DNA of 64,000 nt. Source: Petunia secreta. Taxonomy: Eukaryota; Streptophyta; Magnoliopsida; Solanales; Solanaceae. The translations under genes were made by a program, and so were the position numbers. The notes below the pieces were generated by a model that did no database searches, was not told where the DNA came from, and worked only from the letters and a program-made list of their open reading frames with translations. Numbering within the stretch: position 1 is the stretch's first letter; every line of letters begins with the position of its first letter. Shown here piece by piece: positions 25,711 through 38,404 of this stretch. The stretch lies in assembly GCA_029990175.1 (NCBI GenBank), contig JARKIP010000010.1, positions 46,618,001 to 46,682,000 of the forward strand, read 5' to 3'.

Positions 25711-28340
25711 AATGTAATTTATTTTAGCCTTATAGAAACAGTGTACTAATAAAATGTATTGTATACTATCAAGTATCAAGGTATACAATAGAAAAATATA
25801 TTAGTGTAGTATGTCAATGATGTATACTCTTGTGTTATACTGTAGTCCTCATGTTATACCATTCAAGTAGTCACTGAGAATAAAAATATAAATACAATAA
25901 TATTTGTTCATAAAAATAGTAGTAGGTCTTAATACGCAATTTCATACTCATAAAAATTAATGTTCCCGCTATCCTATTGGCCAAAAATAAATAATCCTAT
26001 ACTACCTTGTATCTTGCGCTTACTTGAGCGACCTTGTTGATCTAATCTTCCAAAATCTTGAGAATCACTAGCTTTATATTGCAGCTATTTGTTTTTCCCG
26101 TAGAGACACAATAGAATAACAAATCAAGCTGCAATCACATCAAAATCGAAAAAGACATTACTTATTTTCTTCTCCTTCTTCAGCATCATAACTGCTGCAA
26201 TAGTTTAATGAGGGCATATCATGTGCTCTCTGCCAATGAGCGGAGGAAAAAAAAAATTTTAAAAAAAGAAGAAGAGAAAGTTGGTTATCAACTTAGAATA
26301 GATTAAAACCATAAACTTGTCAACTGAAGTGGCAGCCTATGGATGTATGGTGAATTCCATCAATACATATTTAAAAGCGTGTTCATTATGAACAAAACGC
26401 TAACATCTGCATTACTTTTTTCTGATGATCATGTCATTGTCCACACATTTCAGGATAACACAATACAACAAATAATGAAACTTTGACTGATAGCAAAGAT
26501 AGTTCAAGGCAATCAAATTTGATAAACATATTCTAGTTCTTGAAAGTGGAAGCTGTTGAAACAATAGAAATTTCTGGTTCCTCAATAATATACTCTGCAA
26601 ACAACAATGCTCGAAAGTACAACTTGTCCACAAGAATTCAATTTTCATTATATCACTACAATATCTTATACATAGTTATTTACAGTTGAAATGTGAGTTT
26701 CTTTAAGAGGGGATTCTAAAATTATTTAGCACAGAGTCAATAGTATAATCTAGCTAACAAAACCTGTACTTCTGCACCGAGAAGTAATTGGATCCAAACG
26801 TGAGGTCCATCAGAACTACAAGGTTTGTAGCTTATTGTTCATAGAAAAAAATGGTTAAATAACACCTCAACACAAGCTATTGTATCCTTATCCCAAGTCA
26901 ACAAGATAATACATTTAACTGGTAGTTAGTTTTAAAAAAAATACTTAATCGCTATAACACACCAAAACCATCAATAATATGAGAAACAAACACCAGCAAC
27001 AAAGATTTTTACACCTATATGGTATCCGCCAAAAGTAATCAAGCTATCTTATACTATAACTTCCAATAAGGATAACCTTTTATTAGCGATAGTACAATTG
27101 CCATATGCATTGGCATCACCATTGACACCTCTTTTCTAGGGTCATTCCCATTAATACAAACTACGACATAGGTCTGCACTCGCATGATTTTGTCATTTTC
27201 TTTTGTTGTTTCTTTTGTTATTAATAAATAATGCAGTGAGATACTTAATTATTGGAAAACTTAAATGAAAAATGATACAATAAAGAAAAATATCAGTTTG
27301 AGAAAGACATACTAGGCAGCCAATATAAAGGTTCACTCTAATTGGAGAGGCTTCTTGTCATGAGTAAATAATGTATCATAATAAGCACTCCTTCCATCAT
27401 ATTGAGTCGAAGCATGTTTCTTGCTAAATATTCTCGAAATGCATTGTATTCTTGCTAAGCAGTTGGAATCATACTTAGATCTTGCAGACTCTCAATTTTG
27501 CTATCTGCAAAAAATACCAAATTCAGTCTATATATGAGTTTAACTTGACTTTTTCATCATTAAGTTTGGTCCATTTTTTTGAAACAATACACGCAAAGTA
27601 AAACTGATCCACAGTAGTTTACTAAATAATAACTTACTACACAAAGGACCAAGAATTAAAATTAGACAAATTCAGTAAGATTCACCGCCATTCACAATAG
27701 GTCTAAGTGGAATTTCATCGAATAGTTACTAGGCATACTACCTAGCATAATTTAATTCAGGAATTAGTAAACTGCAAATCCCAGACTCCCATAATCAGGT
27801 GGGAATTATAGCTTAAATCAAACTTAACCAATCCACTTAACAACTTGTTCAGTGATCGACATTCAGAAAAAAATTTGTTGAGGCACAATTCGATTAAACA
27901 CAAAGGGGAATAATTTAATGTAGAGTTTAAACTATAACCATTAATGGAGTAAGAAAGGGATAAATGATCACAATCTAAATCCTAGGGGATTACATGGACA
28001 ATGAAGCGAAGGTAGGAGAGCAGGAAAGAGAACTTACCTTTGGGCACGGAGTGTTGGTTGGAGCTGGTGATGCTGATTAACCTGATTTCCATTAATTATG
28101 TGGGTTGGGAGAGGGGAATGGGTAGGGAGGTAATAAAGTTTTCCAAATGGGTATGCTGGGTAATAAAGTTATTTAAATGAATATTGGGTGAAATAGAATT
28201 TAAAATGGGCAAAAGCATGTAATATTTTATATTTTATGGGTATACTGCGTAAAAGTCCTAATTTTATGGGCACTTGATGTAAATAGTATAGATGTGGGTA
28301 TGGATGGGTAATATCTTTAAGTTATAGTAAATTTTTTTGT

Positions 28341-28871
28341 AAACAACCCAAAAATAAAGAGTTCTTTACATAAATAGCAGTCCATATGAAAATATTTATT
28401 ATTCTTTAGCCCTTACTTTTGGCAGCCACAACAATACACTAAAATAATAATAAAAAATCATAGTATTAATAATTATATAATACTATTTTTCTTAAATAAA
28501 ATATATATATCAATGCTAAAAAAATAAAATACAAATCACCTAAAAAGAAGAATTGGCATAATACTATTTTTTTATTTTTTTCTTTTAGTCGTCATATTTA
28601 ATATTTGCATAAATAAAATACATATCACCTAAAAATAATAATAAAAAAATACCAAAATAAACAAATATTTAATATAAACCACATTCAAATAGTAATATAT
28701 TGTATTAAAATAGTAAATATTAATATTTATTTATTAGATATATATATTACATATCGTATATTTAATATTTAATCACTTAATATCTTAACATATGTATATA
28801 ATATTTATTGAATTATTATTTTATATATTAATATTTATTAGATACACAATATATATATGATCTTTAATATT

Positions 28872-28909
<38 letters not shown>

Positions 28910-28915
28910 TAATAA

Positions 28916-28957
<42 letters not shown>

Positions 28958-29253
28958 TTATTAGATACACCATATGAAAATTTTATATTTTCATTTAAAA
29001 GATACACGATATATTTATGACATTAATATTTCATATATTTTATTAGATATTTATAATAATATTATTATTTTATATATTAATATTTATTAGATACACAATA
29101 TATGTATGATACTTTAATATTTATTTGATATACGATATATGTATGATATTCATATTTTATATATTTTATTAGATATTTACAAAAAATATTAATATTTTAT
29201 ATATTAATATTTATTAGACATTAATATAGTTTTAATAATATTTATTTGATATA

Positions 29254-29312
<59 letters not shown>

Positions 29313-30655
29313 ATTTATATTTTTTTATTACATATTGCATATCTCATATTTAATCACTTAATATTTTAATATATTTTGTATATAATATTAATTTAATTAG
29401 AATTTATATATTAATATTAATATTTATATATTAACATATTGTGTATGTAATATTTATTTAATTACTAAATTTATCAAAAAATTAGATATTATTTAATATT
29501 TCAAATTGTGGTTAGTACCTAAATACAAGAGATAAATATTTTTTTATGGAATACAATTAATAATATATAAATAAATATTCTTAAATATTCCTAAAATACT
29601 TGCATATCTAATATTTTAATATTTTAACATATTATTGTCTATGTACTGTATATTGTACATAAACAAATAGTAAAGAACCCTACACAAATAGTACATAAAT
29701 AATATCATGAATTTAATATTTATTTATTATATATACAATATTTAATATTATACATATCGTGTATTTGAATAATTATTCTCTTAAGTTTTTTAAAATATTA
29801 TGTATGTATTGTTTATATATTAATATATATTTTATATATACACACGGGGATGATTTAAATTGTTAAAAAGTTGATTTTGCATTAAATATGGTATATAGGC
29901 GATTTTAGGAGTCAAAACACAATTAAAAAATTCATTATGATCTCTACATAAATACACAATTATTTTTTAAATACATTAACACAATAATATGAATAAGATT
30001 ATAAATATTAGAAAAATAAGAAAAATATGCTCTATATGTGTGTGTGTGTAATACACTAAATTATTTTATATTATAATTATTAAAAATAAATTCTTGAAAT
30101 ATTCATTTTATATATTTTAAATATAAACATAAATAAATATGCAATGGGAAAGGAAATATAAAAAAGTTGAATTTGATAGTTATGAAAATATTATATGTTC
30201 TTACGCATACTGCCTAATGGAAAGAAAATATTTTATTAACTAGTAGTAGGAAAGAAACAATAAAGAGATTTTTAAAAAAAGTAATAATAGACTCCTATAA
30301 TAACTCATGTTTTAATTCTTAAAATAACATTAACCAATATGAGATCAGCATTAACTAAACTCTTAAATTAATGGATAAATTTTTTTATTAATTTATAAAA
30401 TAGATAAATTAATTTATAAATTACCTAATGGCTAGAAAAAGAAAGGGGGTGAAAAGTGGGGCTAGAAAAAGTAAATAAGTACTACTCATATGCTTATTGA
30501 GTAGTTTTCTCAAAAATAAATAATACGTGAATTGTTATAGTGTAGAAAAAATAATATAGGATCATTTTTTGATAAGATATTTTATCTCTAGATGCTTTTA
30601 TCCACATGCCTATTACTACACATATTAGTAACACATTTGCAATTCCGTTTAAAAC
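28341..30655. repeat. Extremely AT-rich low-complexity centre with TA runs
   Basis: The stretch is dominated by atatttatt and ttattagata motifs. It has long (TA)n runs at about 28876-28908, 28922-28950 and 29258-29309, and a tatgtgtgtgtgtg run near 30036-30048. There is no gene. It lies between the two opposed copies B and C. Its left start (agagttctttacataaatag near 28361) resembles the sequence just after copy D (ggctctttacatatatat at 59775). Confidence 0.75.
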
Positions 30656-30763
30656 TTTTTACACTACATGCCCATATTATATAAAATATTACATATTTTA
30701 CCCATTTTAAACTTTATTTCGCTTCCTAGCCATTTTAGCATAAATACTTATACAGACTACCCA

Positions 30764-30985
30764 CACTACAAAAGTTTGGCTTTTAGCCACGATTAAACTC
30801 TAGGTAATTAACCGAGGCTATCGACAACATTTAGCCACGGCCATACCGTAGCTGACGAATTATTTAGCCACGGTTTAACAAGTTGTAGATTTAAAGATCC
30901 AATTAACATTTCACGTAAGACCCGTGGCTAATTTAATTTCTATATTTTACTATTTTTATGTTAATCAATATTCAACCGTGGCTAA
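30764..30985 (+). mobile_element. CACTA-like transposon end (non-autonomous)
   Basis: The segment starts cactacaaaagtttggcttt, which fits a CACTA terminus. It has the subterminal repeat ttagccacgg in both orientations (for example 30785, 30831, 30868 and gtggctaa at 30931 and 30971), as in plant CACTA elements. The matching right terminus (tttgtagtg) was not found nearby, so the element appears truncated. Confidence 0.6.
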
Positions 30986-31299
30986 GTAATTTCATTTTAA
31001 AAAAAAAAAAATATTTAAATGGGAGACATTTACTAAATTCTGTAACACAATGAGACCCAACCATATAAAAGTATATACTATTAATAATCAATGTCTCTCA
31101 TAGATGCAACTATAAGCTATTTGTACATATTAAATAAGATTTAATCACACTCATATATAATTTTGAAACTTTAGTTACAAAAAATAGCAATATTATTCAT
31201 ATTACAAACATAAGATTATTTTTTATATACAAGTTGTTATAAACAACTAGAAAAGGAAAACCCTAGCCCCCACATAATGTCTCTCCGCCCCTGCATTAA
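30986..31299. other. Unassigned interior segment of copy C
   Basis: The sequence is AT-rich without a recognisable motif or gene and leads into the satellite array. It may be the rest of the CACTA derivative. Confidence 0.4.
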
Positions 31300-33800
31300 T
31301 ATACCCTTTTATGTTTAGATTGAAGTGTGGATGCTATCGAATAAATGAGCATTTTGGTTTATGTTGTTTCAAACACAATATACTTTTTTGTATATACCGT
31401 ATACTCTTTAGAATTACTTTTTTGTGTTTTGATTGATATTTGAGTTCCTATCAAACATATGGACATTTTAATTTTTATTATTTTAAACAATATATACCTT
31501 TTTGAAATGTCATATACTTTTTTGGTATACATTTTTATGTTTAGATCGAAGTGTAAGATGTTATCGAACAAATAGAGGTTTTGGTTTTTATTGTTTTAAA
31601 GAAAGTATACATTTTCTTTATACCCTATACTCTTTTTGGTATACCCTTTTGTGTTTGGATCAAAGTATGTGATGCTATCGAGCCAATAAATATTTTATTT
31701 TTTATAGTTTTGAACACAGTATACCTTTTACGTATACCGTATACTTTTTGTATGCCTTGTTATGTTGAGATCGAAATGTGAGATGTAACATACATATTGA
31801 TATTTCAATTTTATTATTTTTGATGAAGTATACCTTTTTGATATACTGTATACTCTTTTGGTATATCTTTTGTGCTTGGATCAAAGTATCCGATGCTATT
31901 GAGCAAATAGATATTTTAATATTTTTTTATTTTCAATAAAGTATATCTTTTAGGTATACTGTATACTCTTTTGATATACCTTGTTATGTTCAGATCAAAG
32001 TGCAAGATGTTTCAAAATATATAGATATTTTGTTTTTTATTATTTTTTAAAAAGTATACATTTTTAATATATTGTATACTCTTTTGGTATATCCTTTTGT
32101 GTTTGGATCAAAGTGTACGATGTTATCGAATAAATAAATATTTCAATGTAGTTTTGAACAAAGTATACTCTTTTGGTATACCTTTTTGCGTTCGGGTCGA
32201 AGTGCAAGATGTTTTAGAATAGATAGATATTTTAATTTTTTATTATTTTTTATGAAGTTTACCTTTTTGATATACTGTATTTTAGTATACCTTTTTGTGT
32301 TTGAATCAAAGTGTGAGATGCTATCGAGCAAATAAATAATTTAATATTTATTATTTTGAACAAAGTATACTTTTTGGGTGTACTGTATACTCTTTTAGTA
32401 TACCTTGTTGTATTCATATCAAAGTACAAGATATTTCAGAATACATAGATATTTTAATTTTTATTTATTTTTTTTAAAAATATACTTTTTTGGTATATTG
32501 TGTACTCTTGTGGTAAATATTTTGTGTTTGGATCAATGTGTACGACGCTATCGAGCAAATAAGTATTTCAATTTTTGTTGCTTTGAACAAAGTATACCTT
32601 ATTGGTATACTGTATACTCTTTTGGTATACCTTGTTATGTTCGGATCGAAGTGTAATATATATTTGTTATTTTTTACTGAAGTATACCTTTTTGGTATAT
32701 TGTATATTCTTTTGGAATAACCTTTTGTGTTTGGATCAAAGTGTGTGATGCTATCGAGCAAAATATTTTATTTTTTGTTGTTTTGCAAAGTATACATTTT
32801 ATGTATGCTGTATAGTCTTTTGGTATACCTTGTTATGTTTGGATGGAAGTGCGAGTTGTTACATAGCACATATTATTTCAATCTTTATTAATTTGTATGA
32901 AGTATACCTTTTTGGTTTATTGTATACTCTTTTGGTATACCCTTTTGTGTTTGGATCAAAGTGTGTGATGCTATTGAGCAAATAAATATTTTAATTTTTG
33001 TTGTTTTGAATAAAGTATACTTTTTGGTTATACTGTATACTCTTTTGGTATACCTTGTTATGTTTGGAATAAAGTGCGAGATGTTTCAGAACACATAGAT
33101 ATTTTAATTTTATTACGTTTGAAGAAGTATACCTTTTTGGTATATTGTATACTCTTTGGAATACCCTTTTATTGTTTAGATCAAAGTGGGCGATACTATC
33201 GAGCAAATAATCATTTCAGTTTTTTTTTATTTTGAACAAAGTATATCCTTTTGGTATATTGTTTACTCTTCTGATATACCCTTTTGTATTTGGATCCAAG
33301 TGTGCGATGCTACCGAGCGAATAAATATTTTAATTTTTGTTGTTTTGAACAAAGTATACCCATTTGGTATACTTTATACTCTTATGGTATACCCTTTTGT
33401 GTTCGAGTCGAAGTCCAAAATGTTTCAGAAGACATAGATATTTTAATTTTTATTATTTTTAAAGAAGTATACCTTTTTGGTATATTCTATTCTCTTTTTG
33501 TATACCTTTTGTATTTGGATCAAAGTGTGGGATGCGATCAAGCAAATGAGTATTTTAATTATTGTTATTTTGAACAAAATATACCTTTTTGATATACTAT
33601 ATACTCTTTCGGTATACCTTGTTATGTTCGGATCGAAATGCGAGATGTTTCAGAGCACATAAATATTTTAATTTTTATTATTTTTAAAGAATTATACCTT
33701 TTTTGTATATTATACACTCTTTTCGTATACCATTTTATGTTTGAATAAAAGTGTGAGATACTATCGAGCAAATAAAATATTTTAATTTTTGTGTTTATGA
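31300..33800 (+). repeat. 113-bp GTATAC satellite array with dimer structure (copy C)
   Basis: The landmark atcaaagtgtgcgatgctat and its variants occur at about 31659, 31880, 32107, 32305, 32532, 32735, 32955, 33180, 33293, 33519 and 33745. The steps are mostly 198-227 bp with one of 113 bp. Between them a second monomer type (gatcgaagtgcgagatgttt) alternates, so the array is built of roughly 225-bp dimers of two 113-bp monomers. Palindromes such as ggtatactgtatactctttt occur in each monomer. Confidence 0.9.
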
Positions 33801-34020
33801 ACAAAATATGCCTTTTTTGAGAAAGAAAAAAAAAAGAGTATAATAAGATTATGGAGAAAGAAAATAAATAAAAAATAAAAAAATGGGGAGACATGAATAA
33901 TGCTAGAAACAAGAGAAAGAAAAAAGAAAAAAAATGGAAAAAAGAAAAAAATGAAGAATAGTGAAAACGGAGAAGGAGAAAAGAATAATAAAAAAATAAC
34001 AAAAAAAGGAGAAAAAAATA
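33800..34020. repeat. A/G-rich tract of copy C
   Basis: This is a purine stretch (gagaaagaaaa, ggagaaggagaaaag) complementary to 23600-23870 and similar in position to tracts in copies A (23030-23420) and D (59390-59660). Confidence 0.8.
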
Positions 34021-34243
34021 CAAGATATGGGGAGAGAAAGGAACTTGAGCTCCTTGTTTTATGCCTGAAAATAAGAAGGTAATTAGCTAATGGGTATAGA
34101 GTGTAAATAAGTTATGTGTATAAATATAATGGATAGAGCCATGTAAATAAAATAGGATGTATGTGTATTTTTGTAAATCCCCCTAAAATAAATACAAAAT
34201 TTTTTGTATAACTTACCCATAATAATTATACAACATTTAACCT

Positions 34244-34401
34244 GTTTGGGTGGGCTTATAAGCAGCTTATTTTAAGTGGCTTATAAGTCAAAAAGTGACT
34301 TTAAAAGCCACTTATGGCTTATAAGTTCACAATTTTTTAATTTACCAAAGATATATTAATGAGCGTATAAGCTTATAAGCCACGTTTAAGCTCACCCAAA
34401 C
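34244..34401. mobile_element. 158-bp MITE with palindromic GCTTATAAGC motifs
   Basis: The ends gtttgggtgggcttataagc and ...gctcacccaaac are inverted copies, and the interior repeats cttataag and its complements many times, so the single strand folds almost completely. Partial relatives lie at 3008-3110 and 9092-9135. It has no coding capacity. The superfamily is not assigned and no clear target duplication is seen. Confidence 0.75.
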
Positions 34402-34436
34402 GGCTCTATTTTCGATTTTAAACTTAGCATAATTAC

Positions 34437-35928
34437 TGTCACGGGGGCCGCACCTTCCCAATGACAGCGGCACACAATTGGCTGGTGCGGCGCTCGTAGT
34501 CCAACCTTAGTACGAGCCAGCCTGCTCTTTGTCCCAGGTTTCTTGGAAGCTCGCCTCAGTGGTCTAGCTTCAACTGTGCCGCCTGAAGGTCTCTCCCTCG
34601 TGCGCATCTCATAAGCGAAAACTTCAGTATGCGCACATCCGGGGTTTGACTAAGGACCTGTCTGTCCCTCGCCTAGCACTAAGCATCGCTCCTGCACGAG
34701 CAGTGCAATCCTCAAGCTTGGCCCTCGCCTTGTGCCCTGGCACTTGGCTTGGCTTTGCCCGAATAGGACAATTTTTTAGCCCTTGGCCCTTGTCATGTGC
34801 GTCTCCAAAGATATCTCCCAATGTCTCCTGACATTGGCAAGCGTAGCCTTCTCATCATGCCTCCCTCCTGAGTAGTGCAGCGTCGCCCTACGACTGCACG
34901 TCTAGGCCAACGACTCCTTCCTTGCATGGTTGAACCCTTGCCATGCTTGCAAGTCAATACACGAGGCTCTCAATAGCTCCTCGCGTACTCAATCGGCACA
35001 GAGGTCTTTATCATATCCGAAGATAGCCCGCAGGGCTTAGTCCTTCCTTCTGTCAAGCCTCTGCCGCCCGTTGTTCGCCCAACGTTGGCCCTCTGGCCAC
35101 ACGCCGTCCATAGAGCCGCCTGACTCGCATGGATACCTCGAACACTCCTCTTATATGTCCAGGCAGGCCCTTGAGGTCCTTCCTCAAGGCTGCTCACTTG
35201 GTGCGACTTCCTGACAAAGTGCACGGGGAGGGCTGGTAGGCTGTCACCATGTCTGCCCCCCTTATATATGTCTTAAAAAGATAAACCCATGTCACAACAC
35301 TTGACATCCTTTATTTAGAGAATCGTACAAGGGTCTAATTTTCCACTCCGACCTCCAAATGAAATGCCGTTTGTTCCTAGAGATTCCTCTTGACTTCCTT
35401 CACACTTCCATGAAGTTTCATCTCATTCCCATACTCGTGGAAAGAGATATAGCCCTCGGAAGATCAGCATAATTACCACAATGCCACTGCTTCTTGGTTA
35501 AGTCAAACCCATAGGCAAACAAGCTCCGATCGGCACCAAACTTGGTATGCACACTCTATAGCATCTTAGGAACAAGGCCCTCATCCTATATTCCAAGATT
35601 CCCACTATAGCTCCAAAATGTTCGGCACTGATACTCGTGCCCGCACACAGCTCGCACGGCTGACACTCAGCCTGCGCCCAGATGACACTCGTCCAACACT
35701 TTGCTGTCCCTCATCTAGTACATGTCTAGCACTCGTCTAGCACATGGCCAAGACTTCTCCTTAGGCACGCGCCTGACACTCGTCCAGTACACGACTAGCC
35801 CTCGTCTTGCCGACTGACACTCGTTCAGCGCACGACCGACACTCGGCCAAGCGGCTGACACTCGTCTGGTCCGCCTGTGGTGCAAAGACGTTGCGCGCGT
35901 AAAGTCATCAAAAGGACGCCGCGCAACA
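34437..35928 (-). repeat. LARD 3' LTR
   Basis: The LTR is GC-rich and runs from tgtcacggggg to gcgcaaca. It includes a zone of short tgacactcgtc-type repeats (35640-35870). It is followed inward by the purine tract, making it the 3' LTR of a minus-strand element. Open frames in it match no known protein. Confidence 0.88.
35640..35870. repeat. Short direct repeats inside the LTR
   Basis: Variants of tgacactcgtccagcacac recur about every 20-40 bp. The same zone is present in the other LTR (47320-47560). Confidence 0.75.
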
Positions 35929-38399
35929 TTCTCCCCCACTCGATCTAGGCATCGTCCTCGATGACTGACTGCATAAGCCCATGAAAACCCAGAGTTTGCG
36001 CCCTCGGGATTCTCCATCACGGTTCCCATTTCTAAGGCTCCTTGGATTTCCTCAAGTCCCTTCTTTTTAAATAGGAGTCGTGCCCGTCACGGCTCCTCCC
36101 AAGTTTCGTCCAAGCATGCCTTTGAACTTCATCTCCGTAATGATTACTTGGACAGTGCCTCCGCACTTGCACCTCCTTGGTGACTAATTGTTGCTCCCTC
36201 TGAAGACAACTCCTTTGTGTTGGCATACGTGCCAACGACGCCATAGCTCATATAGCCATCATCTGTCCGGTTAGGTCCCTTCACTTTTAGTGACTACTTC
36301 ATTCACCCTCTGATGTGGCACACGCAGTCCAACCGCGCCTTGCGGCCCTATTCTCCACCTCTAGACGATTTGCTCCCTTCAGGATTTCCTTTAAGCACAA
36401 TGCCTCATCATAGGAAAATTCTACCCCATACAAGTAGGATGTTCTCTTCAATTCAGGTAGGCATCCCTCGATGTGGCTCCTTGCTAACCATACTCTCATG
36501 GTCCTTCTCCACCATTTCCCTCTGGAAAGATTCCACTATGCCACTATGTGAACAATATCAAATCCCGATCCCATAACTCGGAGTAATTTGTTGCTTGATC
36601 CCATACTCGAGGCAAATCGCGACTGATCGACAATAGCCCACGCAAAGACACTACGGCTGCTCATGCCCAATTCTGCCCCAGTTGAACATCCAACCTGGCC
36701 TTAGAAACCCACGCTGCACGCCTGGTAACTTTGACTCCTCAAATGCCCTCGCACCCTCTGGTGCTTAGCAAGCTCTTGGGACGTACTCCTCTGAGTACTT
36801 CATTTCTCAAAGCGGTTGCTTTGTTGCATTCCAGAACAAAGCTTTGTGTTCTCAAACTATCACTTCCTTAGAAGGTCCCGAATTGTACTGCTTGTACTTG
36901 GCCCAACTGGCAAGAACGCCTTGTTCAACCTGTATACGCCTCCCGATTCGATGTACCTCTGTACCCTTAGCTTTGGAAGGACTCCATTTTCAAACTTGGA
37001 AACCCATCCAATCTGTAGCATCACTAACCCCACTTTGATTTAGCACACAATGCCTCCCAACATAATGGTTTGGCCCATCCCGTCCATCTGCTCCGCGCAG
37101 TTCCATATTTGCCTCTCCACGTGAAGTGGTTTGGCTCACCATCCTCCTTGTTTCCTTCCCGTCCGCCGATTTAGCCCATTATCCTGTCTCTCCATCTGCC
37201 GGTTAAACACATTTCCCACATTTGCCTCCCCACACGAAGTGGCTTGGCTATCCATTCCAACTTTGCCTCCCTATTAGGTAGGTTGGCTCTTTTCCATCAC
37301 AAGCATGGTGGCTGACTCTACCTCATCATGACACTCGAACACCCTGCAAAGACGCTTGCTCTCAAACCCTTCTTCACGGTTGTCGCAGCCTCCTGGAACG
37401 CCTCGCCCTAGCTTTGGCACCACCCAATGCATAGAACTCATATTTGGAGATTGCTCTCCCCCGCAATGGTAGGCGCCTTACCTAATCACCCAAAGCGGTT
37501 GTTGGTGCGGCATTCATGCCAACACCCCCGTACTAGCTTGGCTCCTGCCTAGCGTAGCACTCATTCATGCAAGCAACGCTTGCCCCATGTTGTAGGCACC
37601 AAGCCTACTCAACCGACATGGTTGTTGAGGGACTCGCCTTCCATTCATTGCAACCCTTAAGATGGCTAGGCATTCACAATGTCCAACTCCTCAGAAGGAC
37701 CCAATTTGATGCTCTTCGGTGCTCAAGTCTTCCCTCTGGAAGGCCCCTTAATTCACACACTTCTAGCATCCTATTTATGCTCCACGCATTATGCTCGGCA
37801 CATTCCCAATGCCCTCAGGCTGCTCAAGTCAACCCCACTAGAAAGACACTCAAGTGATGCGCCACTGGCATCTATGGCATGATCTCCACGATCGGCTTCA
37901 ATATGAATAGCCCAAGGCTTGCACCTGTTCACAACATGGTTGCTCGACCTGGCAATCGTGGCCCTTTTCCTGGCCACCCGACTCATCGGCATGTCCCTCT
38001 CTAAACGAAAGCCCACTATTCGAAAGAAAATATTTTTTGCATCGCAAATTTCCCCTCTTCAATGTTTCCCCGCTGCTAGCAGAGTTTCTTTACCACTGAT
38101 GGATATCCCGCAATCAAGACAATTGAGCTCCTGTTAACCATCTGTCCTATCTTTGCAAAAACATCCCAACATCACAGCACGTTGGCACTCCTTGCTGACC
38201 AACCATGCCTCATTTGAATCTCTCTGAAAACAGCCCTATAGGGTCCGCCATCTCGAATAACATGTTGAACATCATTCATTCTTCGACATTATCTCCACAA
38301 TAACATTCCCATATTGCACTGACAATTCAACATTCTTAAGTTGTGACATCAACCATGACCTCTCGCGTTTTACCGAAACCGACTCCTTGTTGGCACATA
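35929..38399 (-). other. LARD internal region, non-coding part
   Basis: The region is GC-moderate without a recognisable retroelement protein. Short open frames exist on both strands, none longer than about 105 codons and none with a known motif. Repeated cctccccac / tggcttggct / gcccatc motifs (37020-37280) give it a loosely repetitive texture. Confidence 0.6.
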
Positions 38400-38404
38400 T
38401 CAAC

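Larger units (their letters stand above)
23477..28256 (-). mobile_element. Satellite-bearing element, copy B (minus orientation)
   Basis: Its 3' end is at 23477 (TTTTAGGGGATTTACAAAA). Read on the minus strand the order is subterminal TACCCAT motifs (28256 downward), a unique interior (25720-28100), an array of 113-bp monomers (23890-25710), an A/G-rich tract (complement of 23600-23870) and the 3' end. It is homologous to C at both ends. The interior has a consensus donor and acceptor on the minus strand (28037 and 27505), suggesting captured host exon sequence. No transposase is seen. Related terminal sequence continues to about 28340. Confidence 0.65.
30656..34188 (+). mobile_element. Satellite-bearing element, copy C
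   Basis: The copy opens with tttttacactacatgcccat. It contains an inserted CACTA-like end (30764-30985), then the monomer array (31300-33800), an A/G-rich tract (33800-34020) and the 3' end ending gtaaatccccctaaaa at 34188. The last 150 bp align with the reverse complement of 23477-23627 at about 90% by eye. The unique interior found in B is largely absent, so C looks like a deletion or rearranged derivative. Confidence 0.65.

Noticed and set aside
30764..31200. Complete CACTA element
   Set aside because: Only one terminus was found; no matching tttgtagtg end with a 3-bp duplication is visible.
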